Shown here piece after piece: positions 46,301-57,209 of a DNA stretch of 64,000 bases. Below the pieces are notes generated by a model. It saw nothing but the letters and a program-made list of their open reading frames with translations. It was not told where the DNA came from and ran no database searches. This DNA comes from Rapana venosa (lineage: Eukaryota; Mollusca; Gastropoda; Neogastropoda; Muricidae). A program made the translations under genes and the position numbers. Where the stretch lies: the NCBI GenBank assembly GCA_028751875.1, contig CM054162.1, forward strand, positions 12,320,101-12,384,100. The letters are read 5' to 3'. Positions within the stretch are counted from its first letter, which is position 1. Every line of letters starts with the position of its first letter.

Positions 46301-46799
46301 CACACACATAACACCACACACACTAATTCCCACCGACCTGAACATTCTACACCCTCAATTTATTAACACCCTTTATCTGCACTGCATCTTCACTGTCTCC
46401 CAGCACCTCCCCCCAATGACTAGTCAATAATGCATTCTGGAACCACCATCCCCTACTTCTGGGATTTTTTGTGTGTATTTGACTCCCATCCCTTCCAAAT
46501 TATTCAGTCATGCATTCTAAAACAACTTTTAAAATTTTTTTTTTTTTTAATGCTCCCCACCCCCACCTGAACCTAATCACAAAGTCTGACTGCCTGCCCC
46601 TTATCCCCATACAGTACAAATACGAATATGAATACTGTCTCAAAAATATTTCATCTCCAGAACAAGAAATCATCCCCATCCTCAAGTCATCACACCTCTG
46701 TCCCCATTCCTATCTATACACCAGAGCATTCTAACACCCCTACAATTCCAATACCCCTCCTCCTACCAACCCTAGCACTAGCAGCGTTTGATATCTTAC
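46301..46799. other. Stretch with no recognised feature
   Basis: C/T-rich DNA; no gene or repeat body seen. Confidence 0.4.
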
Positions 46800-46912
46800 C
46801 ACATTCCTGAAGTCGGAATGCTGCTACCTTAACGGTGGGCAAAAGCGGTCGTGTCTGCAAAATCTGACCATTGGTGACCATCGGAGCTCTAGCTGAGTAA
46901 TGAAATTACAAT
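46800..46912 (+). mobile_element. SINE tail T2, isolated
   Basis: CCTGAAGTCGGAATGCTGCT through GGTGGGCAAAAGCGG to GGAGCTCTAGCTGAG plus A-rich end. Nothing of head or body. Confidence 0.7.
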
Positions 46913-47132
46913 TGGCAGTTGAGTATGATAATTTTTAAAAATCATTTTGGTGCATTCAATATTGAAGATCACTGCTTGCATATGATTTTTTTGTTTTCGA
47001 GAGCGAGTTGTAAGAAGTCCTGTGCTTAACCATTTACTCTCTAACAACCTGATTCAACACAAAAGAAAAAATGTTCAGCCACAGTGTCAGCATATACCTG
47101 TTGTCCACCTGCCTGTTGTGTCCACATGTGGG

Positions 47133-47171
47133 GCTAGGGTTAGGGTAAAGGTTAGAGTTAGGGTTAGTGTT
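47133..47171 (+). repeat. Short interstitial telomere-like repeat
   Basis: CTAGGGTTAGGG, GGTTAGAGTTAGGGTTAG: about five degenerate TTAGGG units, the animal telomere motif. Confidence 0.5.
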
Positions 47172-47748
47172 AACAGTTAATACCAGGGAAGGGATGTCTG
47201 TCAGCTGGTCGGTCTGAATGTTAGAATGCATGTGGACACAATAGCACACAGACAACTGGTATGTAGCTGTAGACACAATTGTATTTAATTCAACTTAATG
47301 TCTATAGGCCCACTGACCATGAAGGCCATACATAGCTCACAATAGTGTGGAGCTTCAAGTCTGAATCATGAATCCTAACAACAGCTAAGTCTATGCACTG
47401 GACTTCGGTGTCCACAAATTTTCAGTTTTGTATAAAAGCGATTTCATGTCTAAGACATTTTTGATCAAGTTACTTTCATCTTAAAAAAAAAAGCCCTGAA
47501 ATAAACCATGTAAGAAAAAGTTGCTTCCATCTGAAAAGAAAAAAAACACCCTCAAAATATACCATATTATAAGAAAAGTTACCTTAAAAAAAAAGCCCGA
47601 AATTAACCATCCAAGAAAAAACCTATCAGCCAGCCCTCTTTCTATCCGTACGGCTCAAAATGTGCATCTGTACCCCTCCAAGACCTCCCCCCCCCTTTTC
47701 CCTTCCTTGCCTCTCTTTCCAATCCTATGTCTCCTCCCCAGTACTACC

Positions 47749-47750
<2 letters not shown>
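47172..47750. other. Stretch with no recognised feature
   Basis: Three similar TT(A)AAAAAAAGCCC-containing segments at about 47480, 47530 and 47585 hint at a short local duplication; otherwise nothing. Confidence 0.4.

Positions 47751-47751
<1 letters not shown>

Positions 47752-47821
<70 letters not shown>
47752..47821. repeat. (AC)n microsatellite
   Basis: Pure CA with one AACAC interruption. Confidence 0.95.
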
Positions 47822-47823
<2 letters not shown>

Positions 47824-47891
47824 CAAACCAAACCAAACCAAACCGAACACCAATACTTTGTGGAACATGAAAATCGATTACAAAAGTTTAG

Positions 47892-48085
47892 ATGTCATTC
47901 CTAAAGTCAGAAAGCAACCACCTTCATGGAGGGCAAACACGGCCACCTACACCACAACAACAATCACACTGTGGAGGAACGGCCACCTACACCACAACAA
48001 CAATCACACTGTGGAGGAACGAACCTCAGACCTCTAGCCGAGGAACGGGGCTGGGTGTGGGTGTGGGGGGGGGGGGGGGGGGAGG
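47892..48085 (+). mobile_element. SINE tail T2 with perfect 40-bp internal duplication
   Basis: TCCTAAAGTCAGAAAGCAAC starts T2. GGCCACCTACACCACAACAA...GTGGAGGAAC is present twice in a row (47941-47980 and 47981-48020). T2 ends GACCTCTAGCCGAGGAACGG and runs into a G run at 48067-48083. Confidence 0.75.
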
Positions 48086-48224
48086 GGAGATTTTCAATGA
48101 ACTCAAACTTTCATTGATGTACTTGATGCCACAAACCAATCAGAAATGTTATACCACTGGCAAATAATCACACAGCTTTGTTCACAATACTGTGAAACAT
48201 GTTACCAATTCTGCTAACATAAAA

Positions 48225-48312
48225 AAAACCCGTTGAGATTCAAACTGATCTCTCAGATCTTGGAATGATAAAAGTTGTCACAGTGGTGGCCAGCGCATAG
48301 CTTTGCCACAAC
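48225..48312 (-). mobile_element. Possible tRNA-like SINE head
   Basis: Minus-strand TGTGGCAAAGCTATGCGCTG (A-box-like) and CAGTTTGAATCTCAACGGG (B-box-like) at tRNA-like spacing. No body could be matched to another copy. Confidence 0.35.
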
Positions 48313-48489
48313 CAATGAACAGTCTTGATTAAGTCATCTCATGACCAGGATATTTTTAAATTGCAATATATGTAAACATCAAGGGGCAGATTTATCATAC
48401 AAATATCTTCTTTCACTTGATCCAATTCACCATGGAAAAAAAAATTGCTGCCAGTCGCATAAGGCATATTACAACGAGAATATTTTTGG

Positions 48490-48610
48490 GAACCATTATT
48501 AAATCAGATTGGAATCATTAAATCAGATTGGAACCATCATTAAATCAGATAAAAACCATATTGGAACCATCATTAAATCAGATTGGAACCATCATTAAAT
48601 CAGATTCAAT
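48490..48610. repeat. Short tandem repeat, about 22-bp unit
   Basis: CATTAAATCAGATTGGAACC recurs about five times with one AAAAACCATA variant. Confidence 0.8.
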
Positions 48611-48996
48611 CATTCTAATCATTGAATCAGCATCACAAATAATCGACACTGTGTCCTTTTAAAAATAAAAAAAAAAAAGCCTTCATGATGAAAGCACACA
48701 GATTCTTTCCCATCCTTAATTCAATGAAAATTATGCCAGGATCTGAATATCTTCTCAAGCCAACACTGGATCATTTAAAAAAAGAAAAAAAGAAAAGAAA
48801 CACCACTGTGAGCTCAAACGTTGCAAATTTTGTCAAAAACCTCAAATTTACGTTAGGAACAATATTTTCTCAAGCAATCATTTGATCAGATTCATTTAAG
48901 AAAATAAAAATCTTATACAAAATATTCACAAGCTGCTCTCTGTTCCATGAACACAAAGGGACATAAATAGAAATTTATCTTAATCCGATTAAAAAA
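48611..48996. other. Stretch with no recognised feature
   Basis: AT-rich DNA. Confidence 0.4.
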
Positions 48997-49264
48997 AACT
49001 TTTCCGCTGCCAAGTTTCTGACTGAAGAACTCTTCAGAGCCAAATATTTGTCGGCACTGTTGCCGAATTCTTGGTAGTCTCTAAGTCAAAATAACATGGT
49101 TTTTCCACTCAAAACTGGGCGGAGAGGTTAAGGACGATATGTCTGCTATCACACACACCCAAGTCAACTGTAGGCGTGAAACCTTGTTACTGCATGAAAA
49201 ACTGTCCTTTTTAACATGACCTGCGCTGTTGATAAAAGTTGCCTATGGAGGATTAAGAGTTAAA
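48997..49264. mobile_element. MITE-like element, copy 1
   Basis: About 268 bp. Right end on the other strand reads TTAACTCTTAATCCTCCATA, left end AACTTTTCCGCTGCCAAG. The inside (TCTGACTGAAGAACTCTTCA, GTGAAACCTTGTTACTGCAT, TAACATGACCTGCGCTGTTG) matches copy 2 at 52177-52427 along its whole length. Inverted ends without coding sequence suit a non-autonomous DNA transposon. Target duplication not clear. Confidence 0.6.
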
Positions 49265-50061
49265 CATTGATTGTGATTCATTCTCAATTCTGCCACCTTC
49301 CTCAGTGGTACTTTGGATGTGTTTAATTTTTTTTCCATAGCACATTTCCAGGTAGGTAATGATCTGCTTCTCTTTTAATCACCTCTCTCCTCCCTCATAA
49401 CTGAAGTCTTGAAACATAAGTTACAATTTCTCCTAAGAAACGTTCACTGAAATCCACCATCATTTCAAAATTCAAAATGAATCGACCATGTAACAGGTTA
49501 ATTCCATCAAACTGTCATATTACACCAATCCTTTTTCCTCAGGGTAACTAACAGCGGGCTGTACCTAGGGTGTCAGCTATACTGCTTCTGCCATGAAATA
49601 ATTATACATGGGGGGAAACACCCAACAAATAACCATGATGTCAATCTTCCAGTTATTTCCGCATTACCACTGCTCTGAACAGGCATTCTACATTTTCATT
49701 TCATTATTGTATTTTACTACTTTACCTCATTTGCATGCACATTGTAAACCCCCATCTTTTCTTTCCGTTTTAAACTTTGTTAAATCTTTTTTTTCTTCTT
49801 CTTTTTTTTCTTTCCTTTTTATTTTGGTCAACTTTTCTTTTTTTTTTTTTTTGGCTTTGATTTTTTGTAATCTTTTTTTTTCTTAGAACATTTTTTTCAT
49901 GATTTTTTTTCTCTTTTTGTTTTTGGTCATTTCATAGGCAACAACAGCTAACTATAACATACAATAATTCACTGGGAGAGGTGGAAGCCTTTGCAGAAGC
50001 TGTCTTGGTGACGGGCAATATCTTCCTCTGTGACTTGACTGGAGTGTCCTCTTCCCTGTTG
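49265..50061. other. AT-rich stretch; poly(T)-rich at 49780-49925
   Basis: No gene or element seen. Confidence 0.4.
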
Positions 50062-50640
50062 TCCTTGATAGATGTCCTTCCTCCTGGATAGATGTCCTTC
50101 CTCCTGGATAGATGTCCTTGATAGACGTCCTTCCTCCTGGATACATGTCCTTCCTCCTGGATAGATGTCCTTGACAGATGTCCTTCCTCCTGGATAGATG
50201 TCCTTCCTCCTGGATAGATGTCCTTGATAGATGTCCTTCCTCCTGGAGAGATGTCCTTGATAGATGTCCTTCCTCCTGGATAGATGTCCTTGACAGATGT
50301 CCTTCCTTCTGGATAGATGTCCTTCCTCCTGGATACATGTCCTTGATAGATGTCCTTCCTCCTGGATAGATGTCCTTCCTCCTGGATAGATGTCCTTGAC
50401 AGATGTCCTTCCTCCTGGATAGATGTCCTTCCTCCTGGATAGATGTCCTTGACAGATGTCCTTCCTCCTGGGTAGATGTCCTTCCTCCTGGATAGATGTC
50501 CTTCCTCCTGGATAGATGTCCTTGATAGATGTCCTTCCTCCTGGATGGATGTCCTTGATAGATGTCCTTCCTCCTGGATACATGTCCTTGATAGATGTCC
50601 CTCCTGGATACATGTCCTTGACAGATGTCCTCAAAATGTC
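50062..50640. repeat. Minisatellite of 14-bp and 20-bp submotifs
   Basis: TAGATGTCCTTCCTCCTGGA (20 bp) and GATAGATGTCCTTG (14 bp) alternate irregularly, about 25 submotifs. Both strands keep open frames (CPSSWIDVLDR; RRKDIYPGG), which are repeat translations. Confidence 0.95.
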
Positions 50641-51170
50641 AGAACATCTGAAAAGAAAAAATAAAGTGGTTATCAGACTCACTTAAAAAAAAAAAAGGCA
50701 GAAGAATGGACTGGGAAGGCAGAAAATGAGGATGAAGAAAAAGGACAGTGAAAAGGGGGAATATTTTTAAAAGAGAGAAAAGGGAAAACAATTCTTATCC
50801 CAGCAAGACTAACGTTGACAGACAAATCCATCCGCGTGCACTGTCATTGCCTCCCTTAGATATTATCTGCTAGGATATTCCTCGTTCGTTTCTAAGCTTG
50901 CACCAGCATAGACAGAGTGCAGAGGAAAGCATAACTTTTGCCTTGTTGAGACTGATCAATGTCTGGAAAGTTCTTCCTTGTTATTCGAGAATAAACTTCT
51001 GACAGGCACAGTTATATTTTATGCTTTTCTTTGATGATATCTTGGTGACTGGCATTGGAAACCAGCTTATGCGTTGACGTCATTCTTTAACTTTTAAAAA
51101 CAAAAAAAATTAAGAAATGGAATGATTTTCTTTAAAACTGGAATTGTGGCTAAAATATTTTTTTAAAAAT
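50641..51170. other. Stretch with no recognised feature
   Basis: Purine-rich at 50685-50790, otherwise mixed. Confidence 0.4.
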
Positions 51171-51179
51171 CAGGAAAAA

Positions 51180-51960
51180 AGAATGGTTGGCAGCTATGTA
51201 AATGTTTCCATGTTTTGCATTACCAATTCCCTTCTTGTACAGAAGTCTTTAAGAACAGGGCAGTTAAAAAGCAGACGATGGTCTGTAATAGAGTGCCAAC
51301 ATGAGCACGTCATTTTGTTTAGTATTTAGTGTTCTAGACCTTTAATCGCGATTTTTAAACAAGTATATATTTCTTGGGGAAGACGGATTTTTCAAAATGT
51401 ACTTTCTGGAATTTAGAATACACAAAACTAGACAAATTCAATTTTATTTCATCGGGTGATAGTCTTATACGAGTTGTATTCAAGTCAATATTTTCTGAAG
51501 CTCACTTAGCAAAAGAATCCACCATCTCATTCCACAATGAGATAGGACCCAGCAAAAATTTAATTCTGCACCTTATCACTCGATACAGTGCATCAAACAT
51601 CTAACTTCAAAGACATCCGCAGTCTACTTTTCCAATTACTTTACAGCCAACAGGACTGATTTTGAATCGGCACAAAATATGAAAGAAAGATGTAAGTCCC
51701 TTCTATGCCAATAAAACTGCATAAAGTTCTGCCATGAATATGAGAAAATATTTGCCAAAATGATTCATCAGTACAAAGTTTTAAATGATCAGAAAACTTT
51801 CTTGAGGTGTCTTCCTACTTTAAAACAGTTGGCATATTTTGGTCTCATTTTCATGGAAGCATAGTGAAGATGTCAAAGTTAGCGAATTTATGTTCCTGAG
51901 TAGAAATATGGGGAGTTATTAGGTTGTTAAATTTCTCATTTTGCCATGGATGCAGTGCTA
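51180..51960 (-). pseudogene. Decayed LINE: RNase H and C-terminal Cys motif
   Basis: Minus-strand pieces in shifting frames: MAELYAVLLA (RNase H acidic Glu region), FCADSKSVLLAV after a shift (the family's D-S motif), SLWNEMVDSFAK (the xGNExxDxLAK region), SENIDLNTTRIRLSPDEIK, and then KMTCSCWHSITDHRLLFNCP, which fits the Cys/His motif at the end of RNase H-bearing LINEs. Stops and frameshifts throughout. I/Jockey-type elements have this layout. Confidence 0.6.
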
Positions 51961-52176
51961 TTCTAGAGCTATAGATGGGGCTATAACACCGTTTCTGCTT
52001 TGAATACATTGTAAGAGAAGCTGCTGTTATATACAGTAACTGAATTTAGGATACATAAAATTTACATAACTTTTGGCAGCAACATCAAAGAACTAATTCA
52101 TTGACTCGCCTCTATGGTCTGAATGTCAACTCCAATTACAAAATAAAAATTCCTTTAAAAAAAAGTATGAACATCT

Positions 52177-52427
52177 CAACTCTTTCACCACCAAGATTCT
52201 GACTGAAGAACTCTTCAGTGCAAAGTATTTTTCAGCGCTGTTGCCGATTTCTTGGCATTCAGTCTGTGTCAGAATAACGCGGTTGGTTTTTCCACTTAAA
52301 ACTAAGTCAGGGGTGAAGGATGATATATCAACCAAGGTGTGAAACCTTGTTGCTGCATGAAATACCGTCCTTTCTAACATGACCTGTGCTGTTGACTAAA
52401 GTCGCCTATGGCAGCGAAAGAGTTAAA
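52177..52427. mobile_element. MITE-like element, copy 2
   Basis: Left end TCAACTCTTTCACCACCAAG; right end on the other strand TTAACTCTTTCGCTGCCATA, an imperfect inverted pair of about 18 bp. Full-length match to 48997-49264 with about one change in five. Confidence 0.65.
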
Positions 52428-52509
52428 CTGTTGGATGCAACTGGAGTCTTCCATTATATTAGAATAATACAAACAAAACTGACAAGACACACAGACAAAT
52501 GCTGAGACA

Positions 52510-52607
52510 GAACAGTCACAACTGTTACCTGATCATGTGCTGGTAACTGACAAGTGGTGCTGAATGGCGTGTCTGTTCTTCAGCACTTGATTCCAGTCCA
52601 GTTGATC
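52510..52607 (-). other. Possible exon on the minus strand
   Basis: CTGCTTTCAG precedes and GTAACAG follows an open stretch reading STGLESSAEEQTRHSAPLVS then YQHMI. It overlaps the plus-strand candidate at 52580-52699, so at most one is real. Confidence 0.2.
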
Positions 52608-52699
52608 CTGAAAGCAGTGAAGAAGTCAGTGACAGGGAAAATGTTGACAGCTCTGTCAGCTCAGACGGTTACAATGATTTGATCTTACCATTTTGAAAC
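52580..52699 (+). other. Possible terminal exon on the plus strand
   Basis: A pyrimidine-rich TGTCTGTTCTTCAG acceptor, then an open frame reading LDSSPVDPESSEEVSDRENV and DSSVSSDGYNDLILPF with a TGA. The acidic Ser-rich end looks protein-like. No upstream exon recognised. Confidence 0.25.
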
Positions 52700-52969
52700 A
52701 GAAATAAATTCACAATTGTTCTTTAAAGACATTGTCACATTCATCGCTTGCTTTGTTACCTCTGCTTTGACCTCATTACTTCAAAACGGAATAATTTCAC
52801 AATTATTCTTTTAAAAATGTTAACACATGTGTCTTTTCTTTATTAGCGGAAATATTACATTAACTGAGATATCCTGTCCCCAAATGTACACCAAGCCAAT
52901 AATATAAAACACAGAAAAATTCTGCTTCTTAACCCTTACATTTTACACTTCTTCACTTCAGTCGTGCTG

Positions 52970-53135
52970 GGAACATCTGGAGTGACTCAAAAGTCCCACC
53001 CATGCATGGCAGCCTCTGCTGCAGTTGTAGCAGACAACACTGGACGGCGAGTTCATGGCCTGGTTTAGCAGTCCTGGTTTTGATTTTGAATTTCACTGCA
53101 ACTGTTCTGGCTGACAGGGTACCTGGCTGAATAGA
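52970..53135 (-). pseudogene. LINE C-terminal zinc-finger-like remnant
   Basis: The minus strand reads VVCYNCSRGCHAWVGLLSHS then RCSQHD and a stop. The spacing CxxCxxxCHxxxGLLSHxRC is a recurrent C-terminal motif of animal non-LTR elements. An overlapping frame (TVAVKFKIKTRTAKPGHELA) shows the sequence is not conserved enough to fix a frame upstream. Confidence 0.45.
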
Positions 53136-53240
53136 AAAAAAAAGAGCAAACTTTAAAATAGGAGAACAAATCTAACACTAGCAATAAGTTATATTTATAT
53201 ATATATAAAAAAAAAAAGGAAGATAAAAATCAACCATCTC

Positions 53241-53312
53241 CAATGGTGCAGTAGCGAACACATTTAACACCTAGTAATTCAAGAGTTCGAATCCCATAAT
53301 TGGCACATTTAT
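53241..53312 (+). mobile_element. tRNA-like SINE head
   Basis: A-box-like AATGGTGCAGTAGCG and strong B box GAGTTCGAATCCC about 40 bp later. The body after it (TTGTGTTGGATTTT) is unmatched in this window. Stems do not form a good tRNA cloverleaf, so this is not taken as a tRNA gene. Confidence 0.5.
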
Positions 53313-53692
53313 TGTGTTGGATTTTAAAAAATTCCAGCTAAATCAAATTCCATTCCGATCAGTTTATGGAGCTAAATATTCAATCACAACGAACCAGTTA
53401 TTCTAATGAAATACACTTCAACAGTTTTTAAAAAAAAAATGCAAATAAGACAGACATTTGTCAACATGCGATACCCTCCATTCCAGATATAGAAGTTGCC
53501 GTGTCTGCAGCAACCAAACACAAGCTCTCTGTCAGTAATAAACTATATAAGTAACTTGTTTCAAGAGAATGTGAACTCTTTCTCCTCAACTTAAAAAACC
53601 AAACAGAGCTGATACCTGAATCCTGTATGATCATAAAGTCACTCAGCTGTAGCTGTACAGCTGTATACTCACCCACAAGAAACTTGATGGAG

Positions 53693-54172
53693 CAGACAGC
53701 CCCACTCCTGGAGCAGATGACAGCATGGAGCAGATGACAGCATGGAGCAGATGACAGCCCCACTCATGGAGCAGATGACAGCATGGAGCAGATGACAGCC
53801 CCACTCATGGAGCAGATGACAGCATGGAGCAGATGACAGCCCCACTCATGGAGCAGATGACAGCCCCGAGCAGATGACAGCCCCACTCCTGGAGCAGATG
53901 ACAGCCCCGAGCAGATGACAGCCCCACTCCTGGAGCAGATGACAGCCCCACTCATGGAGCAGATGACAGCCCCACTCATGGAGTAGCAGATGACAGCATG
54001 GAGCAGATGACAGCCCCACTCATGGAGTAGCAGATGACAGCATGGAGCAGATGACAGCCCCACTCATGGAGTAGCAGATGACAGCCCCACTCATGGAGCA
54101 GATGACAGCATGGAGCAGATGACAGCCCCACTCATGGAGCAGATGACAGCCCCACTCATTCATGGAGCACTC
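53693..54172. repeat. Minisatellite, GAGCAGATGACAGC units
   Basis: Units of 24 bp (GAGCAGATGACAGCCCCACTCATG) mix with 17-18-bp units (GAGCAGATGACAGCATG) and a few GAGTAGCAGATGACAGC. Frames such as CCHLLHAVIC are repeat translations. Confidence 0.95.
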
Positions 54173-54249
54173 TCAGATGATCCACAGAACTCGGCCCCAC
54201 AAGACGACTCCCCGGTGATCCACACCATGACTCACCAGGTCAGGACCCG

Positions 54250-54960
54250 TGTTTAACAAAGGGTGGGAAGGCTGAGGAAACGCAGGGATGACCGAGTCAC
54301 TACACCTCATAACCACCGTCTCAAAGCTATTGAAGGTGATGTCATTCCCAATGTAAGGAAACCTATCAGTAATGGAAAAGGACGACTGAATTGCAAAACC
54401 TCTGCCTGATGTCTCATTCCAGTGACGAAGATTCTCAACCAAAGGAAACCTAACAGAAACGGAAAAGGACGACCGAGTCACAATACCTCTTGACCACTGT
54501 CTCAAAGCCATGGTGGTAATGTCCAACATAAGGAAACCTATCAGAAATGGAAAAGGAACAACCAAACTGCAATACCTCTGCCTACCGTCTCAATTGATGG
54601 TGCCTGGTGGTGATTCCCAACCAAAGAAAACCTAACAGAAACAGAAATGGACGACCGCGTTGCAATGCCTCTTGACCACTGTCTCCAAGCTGTTGAAGGT
54701 TGTGGTAATTCCCAACATAAAGAAACCTATCAGTAACGGAAAAGGATGACAATCACAATATTACCGCTGAATACTGTCTCAAAGCCATGGTGCCTGGTGG
54801 TGATTTCTGACCAAAGGAAACCTAACAGAAACCAAAGGAAACCTAACAAACCAAAGGAAACCTAACAGAAATGGACGACTGCGTTGCAATACCTCTTGAC
54901 CACTGTTTCAAAGCAATGGAGGTAATTCCTGACATAAGGAACCTTCAGAATGGTAACTAT
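54250..54960. repeat. Approximately 90-bp tandem repeat with dimeric order
   Basis: AGGAAACCTA recurs at about 54356, 54443, 54531, 54624, 54719 and 54815 (spacings 87-96). Two unit types alternate: one with CCAACATAAGGAAACCTATCAG, the other with CCAACCAAAGGAAACCTAAC. Each carries CTCTTGACCACTGTCTCAAAG or a variant. Extra short AAGGAAACC duplicates occur near 54835-54860. Confidence 0.85.
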
Positions 54961-54989
54961 AGTCAACATTCATCTCACTACTTCTAATG

Positions 54990-55375
54990 ATGTGTATTCT
55001 GTCTAAAGCCTGATTTCAGTGGTGTATGTCAAATTCATGTATTTTACTGCAATCCTGTTCATCTTCCAGTATGTCTTGTCAGATTTTCTTGCTTCCTATT
55101 CTATTTTATTCTTTTGTGCAAGTTTATGGTGTTTCATTTTATTTTATTTTATTTCAATCTATTTCATCTCACTTTATTTTATTCTATTCAATCCTAACTT
55201 TTTAGTTTTATTGTCAAAATTCATTTATTTACTGGATTTTATTTTCGTTTTTATTTATCTCTGTCCTTTATTCACATTTATTTTTATCATTTATTTTACT
55301 CACATTTTATTCATGTTTATTTTATTCACATTTATTTTATTCATGTTTATTTTATTTCAATCTAAATTTTAAAGC
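54990..55375. repeat. T-rich (TTTTA)n/(TTTAT)n tract
   Basis: Low-complexity T-rich DNA; the 117-codon Phe-rich frame is due to composition. Confidence 0.8.
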
Positions 55376-55506
55376 AAGCAATACTCATACTGATCAAGCA
55401 ATATGAAGTTGGTGCCCAGTGATCATTCGCAGGCCAACTAACAGGGAAGTCTGAATGAAGACAAACTAAAACCAGTGACAGAACTCCAGGGGCAAAACCT
55501 GAAGAG

Positions 55507-55985
55507 AGCAGATGGAACTGTGCATGAGAGACCTGTAAACCTGCTGAAGGAAGCCACTACAATGGAACTGTGCATGAGAGACCTGTAAACCTGCTGAAGG
55601 AAGCCACTATGATGGAACTGTGCACGAGAGACCTGTAAACCTGCTGAAGGAAGCCGCTACAATGGAACTGTGCATGAGAGACCTGTAAACCTGCTGAAGG
55701 AAGCCGCTACAATGGAACTGTGCATGAGACAGACCTGTAAACCTGCTGAAGGAAGCCGCTACAATGGAACTGTGCATGAGACAGAGACCTGTAAACCTGC
55801 TGAAGGAAGCCACTACAATAGAACTGTGCATGAGACAGAGACCTGTAAACCTGCTGAAGGAAGCCGCTACAATGGAACTGTGCATGAGACAGAGACCTGT
55901 AAACCTGCTGAAGGAAGCCACTATGATGGAACTGTGCATCAGAGACCTGTAAACCTGCTGAAGGAAGCCGCTACAATGGAACTGC
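55507..55985. repeat. 50-56-bp minisatellite, about nine copies
   Basis: Unit AATGGAACTGTGCATGAGAG ACCTGTAAACCTGCTGAAGG AAGCCGCTAC (50 bp). Later copies gain ACAG or ACAGAG after ATGAG (54 or 56 bp). ACT/GCT and AAT/GAT variants alternate. Confidence 0.95.
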
Positions 55986-56377
55986 TGCAACTGCTCAGTT
56001 TTCCAGTCTTCCTAAAGTGTTGTAGAACTAATACAAATGCCAAATCCTGCCGACCCCTTCACACAAAAATAAGACATGTTCAAACTCGGTCCTTTGGGAA
56101 CTGGAAGCATGCAAGCCTATTTGTGAAAACTGAAGGAGTCAGATCTAGCATAACACTCTCATTCTGAAGACTTCAGACCAACTAGTATTTTCCTTGTCCC
56201 AGATCCCAAGAAAACAAAGCCCTGTTCAGGTTTTGTTGGTTTCCTGTGTCAGCCATTCCCTGCCCTCCACCAACACAGGCCTAACGAGGCAAGATCACGT
56301 GTGACGCGTGTGGTGAGAAGGTTGAAGACTGAGCTGCAAAGTTATCTGAAAATCAAGACAAAACAAATACATGTGAT

Positions 56378-56379
<2 letters not shown>
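55986..56379. other. Stretch with no recognised feature
   Basis: Mixed composition; the frame leaving the minisatellite stays open to 56167 but is not recognised. Confidence 0.35.
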
Positions 56380-56426
<47 letters not shown>

Positions 56427-56430
56427 TGTG
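56380..56430. repeat. (GT)n microsatellite
   Basis: Nearly pure GT. Confidence 0.95.
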
Positions 56431-56499
56431 TCACTGTGTATGTGTGAGTGAGTGAGAGTGTGCGAGACGCAGAGAGAGATCAAATCAAATAAAAAATTA

Positions 56500-56855
56500 T
56501 TTTATTTATTCTTTCATTTCCAGGATAATGGAATAAGCACTCGAGTGCCTTTCTTCATCCAATCCCCATGTGTATGCAGTTTTATAAATTTTGTCATCCG
56601 TTCCCATCGGCACACACTGCCTGGTGACAATGGCCTACTCTTCTGAAAAAGGGAATGCATTTTAACGTGTGCGCAAGATGTTCTGCGTGCAATTGTACAC
56701 GGGACCTCGGTTTATAGTCTCATCCAAAGGACTTTGGGGGAGAGTGGAGTTGGCACCGATGTTAACTTTAGAGGAAAAAATCCTCTTGAACAAGATTCAA
56801 ACCAGGGTCAGCAGATCACGAACACATCCCTTTAACCACCAGGCTATCTCATACC
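56500..56855 (-). mobile_element. Full-length SINE, head H1 + body + tail T1
   Basis: Head GAGATAGCCTGGTGGTTAAA, weak B box (CTGGTTTGAATCTTG), body GTCCTTTGGATGAGACTATA. The tail hairpin is a perfect palindrome, GCACTCGAGTGC, and the end is ATCCTGGAAATGAAAGAATA. Confidence 0.85.
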
Positions 56856-57205
56856 CCTCTTCAAGTATAACACTGAAATACGGTGAATGATGCCTCCTGA
56901 AATTTTCCAGGTTAATCGGCTTCTGTACATGAATGGACATAGGATGGCCATTGCTTTCTGATTAAATTTTGTTAATTTGTGTCTAGAGTATTCTTTTCGA
57001 CTTTGTGATCTACCAATCTCTCTCCCAGCTTCCCCTTCTCTTCAGTAGCTCATGTTTGCAGAAGGCATGCTGTGTGTGTGCGTGTGCTCTTAACTACTGC
57101 TGCCAGCTAGTATGCCTGCTTGAACTACACACAAGCATATAATTATATTATTATATCATATATGATATGATAATTCTAAGTATCTGAGTGCAAAATAAAT
57201 AACTT
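56856..57205. other. Stretch with no recognised feature
   Basis: Ordinary AT-rich DNA. Confidence 0.4.
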
Positions 57206-57209
57206 GGTG

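Noticed and set aside
49969..50682. 237-codon frame with RRKDIYPGG repeats
   Set aside because: Minisatellite translation; an opposite-strand frame is equally open.
52970..53135. Starch-binding-like exon (VAVKFKIKTRTAKPGHELA)
   Set aside because: The overlapping frame gives a better match to a LINE C-terminal Cys/His motif ending in a stop; no further domain residues follow.
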